A stretch of 54,240 bases of DNA, taken from positions 1-54,240 of the forward strand of contig NZ_JASBQE010000085.1 in NCBI RefSeq assembly GCF_029960785.1, read 5' to 3'. Below are positions 52,439 through 54,240 of this stretch, piece by piece. Source of the stretch: Polyangium sp. 15x6 (GTDB lineage: Bacteria; Myxococcota_A; Polyangia; Polyangiales; Polyangiaceae). Positions within the stretch are counted from its first letter, which is position 1. The number at the start of each line of letters is the position of its first letter. The notes under the pieces are model-generated. The model did no database searches, was not told where the DNA came from, and was given only the letters and a program-made list of their open reading frames with translations. The translations under genes and the position numbers were made by a program.

Positions 52439-54004
52439 ATGGAACGCAAGATGTTTGACACGCCCGTGCTGCCTCGTCTGGAGACGATCCTAACAGAGGT
52501 GAAGTCCGGCGACCTCGTGATCCCCGAATTCCAGCGCCCTTTCGTTTGGGATGACGATCGGCGGCTAAATTTGCTGGATAGCATCGTCGAGGGCATGCCG
52601 ATCGGCAGTCTGCTAGTGTGGCGCACGAACAGGCGCGATTTGCGTACTTACGAGCGGGTAGGCGGAGTCAGGCTTGAAGGACCGCGGAAGGGCGACGAGA
52701 AGCTCAATTATCTCATTGACGGCCATCAACGCATCTCCACCCTCTTCGGTGCGCTGTACTCAGGAGATCGCGAGCCGTCCGAGGACGACGCGCGCTGGCC
52801 TTTATATTATGACTTGGAAGCGGGGCAACGCCCGGCCTTCCGGGTGCCCCCACGTCGCGGCTCCGTGTCCGCTCATTGGCTGCCGCTCAGCACTCTGCTC
52901 GACGGTGACAAGCTCTTCGATTTTACCCAGCGCCTGCGCGAGAAAGGCAGGCGTGACCTCGCCAAGGACGCAGAACGCCTGGCCAATATTTTTCGCGATT
53001 ATATCATCCCAATCGTTCCTTTGGTGACCGAGGAGCTGAACGTGGTCACGGATGCGTTTGTGCGCATCAACAGCCAGGGCAAAGGCATGAGCGAGGCCCA
53101 TATGCTACGGGCCCTTACCCACCTCGGAGCTATCGACACTGACAGCCACTTCAAGGAGGTTCGTGCTCGTCTCGATCCCTTGGGTTGGGGTACGCTGGAC
53201 GATCAGGTGCTGGTCAACGTCCTCAAGGCTCAGCTCGACCTGGATGTGTACGCATCCGATGTGCGCGGCGTGCATGAGAAGCTGAAGCAGGACCCGGCGC
53301 CCCTTAAAGGACTCGCAGGTGTCCTGGAAGAGGCTGTGGACTTCCTGGCCAAGGTCGGAGTGCGGGGACCAGGAGCGCTACCTTATACCTACCAACTCGT
53401 CACGTTGGCGACGCTGGCAGCTTGGCACCCAGGGATTCTGGGGCGTCCCGAGTTGCAGAGTCGCTTGCGTGAATGGTTTTGGATCACGACCTACACGGAG
53501 CTGTTCTCGGGGATCACCGGCAGCCGGATCCGGGATAGCATCCACCAGCTCAGCGATGAACTAACGCATGGCGGCCCTCCCATGAGGTTGGATCTCGCGG
53601 CGGTCAAGCCACTGACGCAGATTCGGGGCTCTACGGGTCGCACGCGGGCATTTCTGCTCTTCTTGGCGCAGCTCCCTAGCGATGAGGACGCTCGGCAGCG
53701 CCGGCAAGAGCGGCTCGGGATGGACGACACTCGAGCAGCTACCATCCTCATCGCGGGCGCAGCAGGTGGAGACCCCGGCAACCGCGTCATCGCAGATTTC
53801 ACGGAACAGCGGGTTCTTCGTGGAGCCATCAAGTTCGGCGTAATGGATCCGAAGATTGCCGATGAATTCGGCATGCCGCACGAGGCTCTTAATGCCCTGC
53901 CGGATCAGCGTGCTTTTCTGGACGCGCGAACAAGATGGCTCGTAGAGCAGGAGAAGGAATTTATCAAAACGTTTAATCTCGAGGTGAGCGATAGCGAGTC
54001 GTGA
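52439..54004 (+). CDS. DUF262 (GmrSD-N/ParB-like) protein (third gene of the cassette)
   Basis: 521 residues. The DUF262 core occupies residues about 10-225: VIPEFQRPFVWDDDRRLNLL (27-46; IPxFQRPFVW), DSIVEGMPIGSLLVWR, the DG-x-QR element as LIDGHQRISTLFGAL (DGHQR at 94-98) and FVRINSQGKGMSEAHM (207-222). These residues build the nucleotide-dependent ParB/Srx-like active site. The C-terminal about 300 residues are helical and lack a visible DUF1524 HNH nuclease, unlike GmrSD type IV restriction enzymes. DUF262 proteins are frequent in defence islands. The start 2 nt after the TOPRIM gene implies co-translation. Confidence 0.88.
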   Translation: MERKMFDTPVLPRLETILTEVKSGDLVIPEFQRPFVWDDDRRLNLLDSIVEGMPIGSLLVWRTNRRDLRTYERVGGVRLEGPRKGDEKLNYLIDGHQRISTLFGALYSGDREPSEDDARWPLYYDLEAGQRPAFRVPPRRGSVSAHWLPLSTLLDGDKLFDFTQRLREKGRRDLAKDAERLANIFRDYIIPIVPLVTEELNVVTDAFVRINSQGKGMSEAHMLRALTHLGAIDTDSHFKEVRARLDPLGWGTLDDQVLVNVLKAQLDLDVYASDVRGVHEKLKQDPAPLKGLAGVLEEAVDFLAKVGVRGPGALPYTYQLVTLATLAAWHPGILGRPELQSRLREWFWITTYTELFSGITGSRIRDSIHQLSDELTHGGPPMRLDLAAVKPLTQIRGSTGRTRAFLLFLAQLPSDEDARQRRQERLGMDDTRAATILIAGAAGGDPGNRVIADFTEQRVLRGAIKFGVMDPKIADEFGMPHEALNALPDQRAFLDARTRWLVEQEKEFIKTFNLEVSDSES

Positions 54005-54240
54005 GGACCTGAGGGCCCACCTCATCACGCCCGTCCACCAGATGCCTTGCCGCGACGAACGGGAACTGCTTCTGGCTGCCCGGCGAGCCCCGACCTCGCC
54101 GTCCAGCTTCTAGTTCTACTGCGGGACATTAGAATCAAGCAAGAGGGGTTGGCGCATGTTGGTGGCGTGGGATGGCGGCTCTCTACAGGAGGACCCGTGC
54201 ATGACATCGCCGGTGCGGTGACAGAATGGGCACCGTGGCA
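54005..54240 (+). other. Open frame at the right edge, possible partial gene
   Basis: After the DUF262 stop the same frame stays open to the window end (78 codons). Its last 45 codons read like protein (VQLLVLLRDIRIKQEGLAH, GPVHDIAGAVTEWAPW). A GTG at 54197 is preceded by AGGAGG four bases upstream and would start a gene leaving the window. The evidence is too short to be sure; the opposite strand shows nothing better. If real, it could be a fourth gene of the cassette. Confidence 0.25.

Overview
The window reads as chromosomal DNA of a high-GC myxobacterium, most likely in the Polyangia (Sorangium/Polyangium-like). The basis is the very high G+C with strong third-position bias, abundant lipoproteins with Gly-rich or Pro-rich linkers, DUF4215 cysteine repeats with a fibro-slime domain, a MYXO-CTERM-like tail, a Hanks-type Ser/Thr kinase in an operon with a PEGA-like protein, and a complete pilMNOPQ operon. 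No rRNA, tRNA or insertion sequence was recognised.

Layout. 1-10.1 kb (minus strand): a cell-envelope and signalling cluster, with a partial envelope protein at the left edge, an unusual lipoprotein joining ExbD-like and TonB-C-like domains, two paralogous beta-propeller lipoproteins, a TPR/PEGA-like protein coupled to a Ser/Thr kinase, and a large fibro-slime/DUF4215 lipoprotein. 10.3-15.9 kb: housekeeping genes (ygfZ-like, gdhA, cdsA, uppS) and a fused Kal-Kce lysine-fermentation enzyme. 16-20.6 kb: a membrane-anchored protein with two NAGPA-like modules, a FliA/WhiG-type sigma factor and a LysM/DUF882 murein peptidase. 20.8-26.1 kb: pilM-N-O-P-Q, the type IV pilus alignment complex and secretin, followed by a six-copy 43-bp palindromic array and a DUF4062 gene broken by a single amber codon.

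27.6-35.8 kb holds surface lipoproteins, a STAS-like protein, an Rpn-type nuclease, prfC and a polysaccharide-deacetylase-like lipoprotein. 40.3-35.9 kb (minus) is a tight three-gene operon: a lipoprotein with a heptad-spaced Cys ladder, an Lgt-like enzyme fused to a probable outer-membrane domain, and an S37-type peptidase. 48-40.6 kb (minus) continues with a 5'-nucleotidase-family lipoprotein, another lipoprotein, an outer-membrane protein and two membrane proteins.

48.9-50.05 kb is a non-coding, minisatellite-rich stretch. It leads into a three-gene cassette (50.05-54.0 kb) that looks acquired: an OLD/AAA_21-type ATPase, a stand-alone TOPRIM/DUF4435-like protein and a DUF262 (GmrSD-N-like) protein, each separated by 2 nt. 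This cassette is the best candidate for an undescribed, probably anti-phage, system. Second in interest is the Cys-ladder/Lgt-fusion/peptidase operon.

All assignments come from reading translations and motifs by eye; no similarity search was run.
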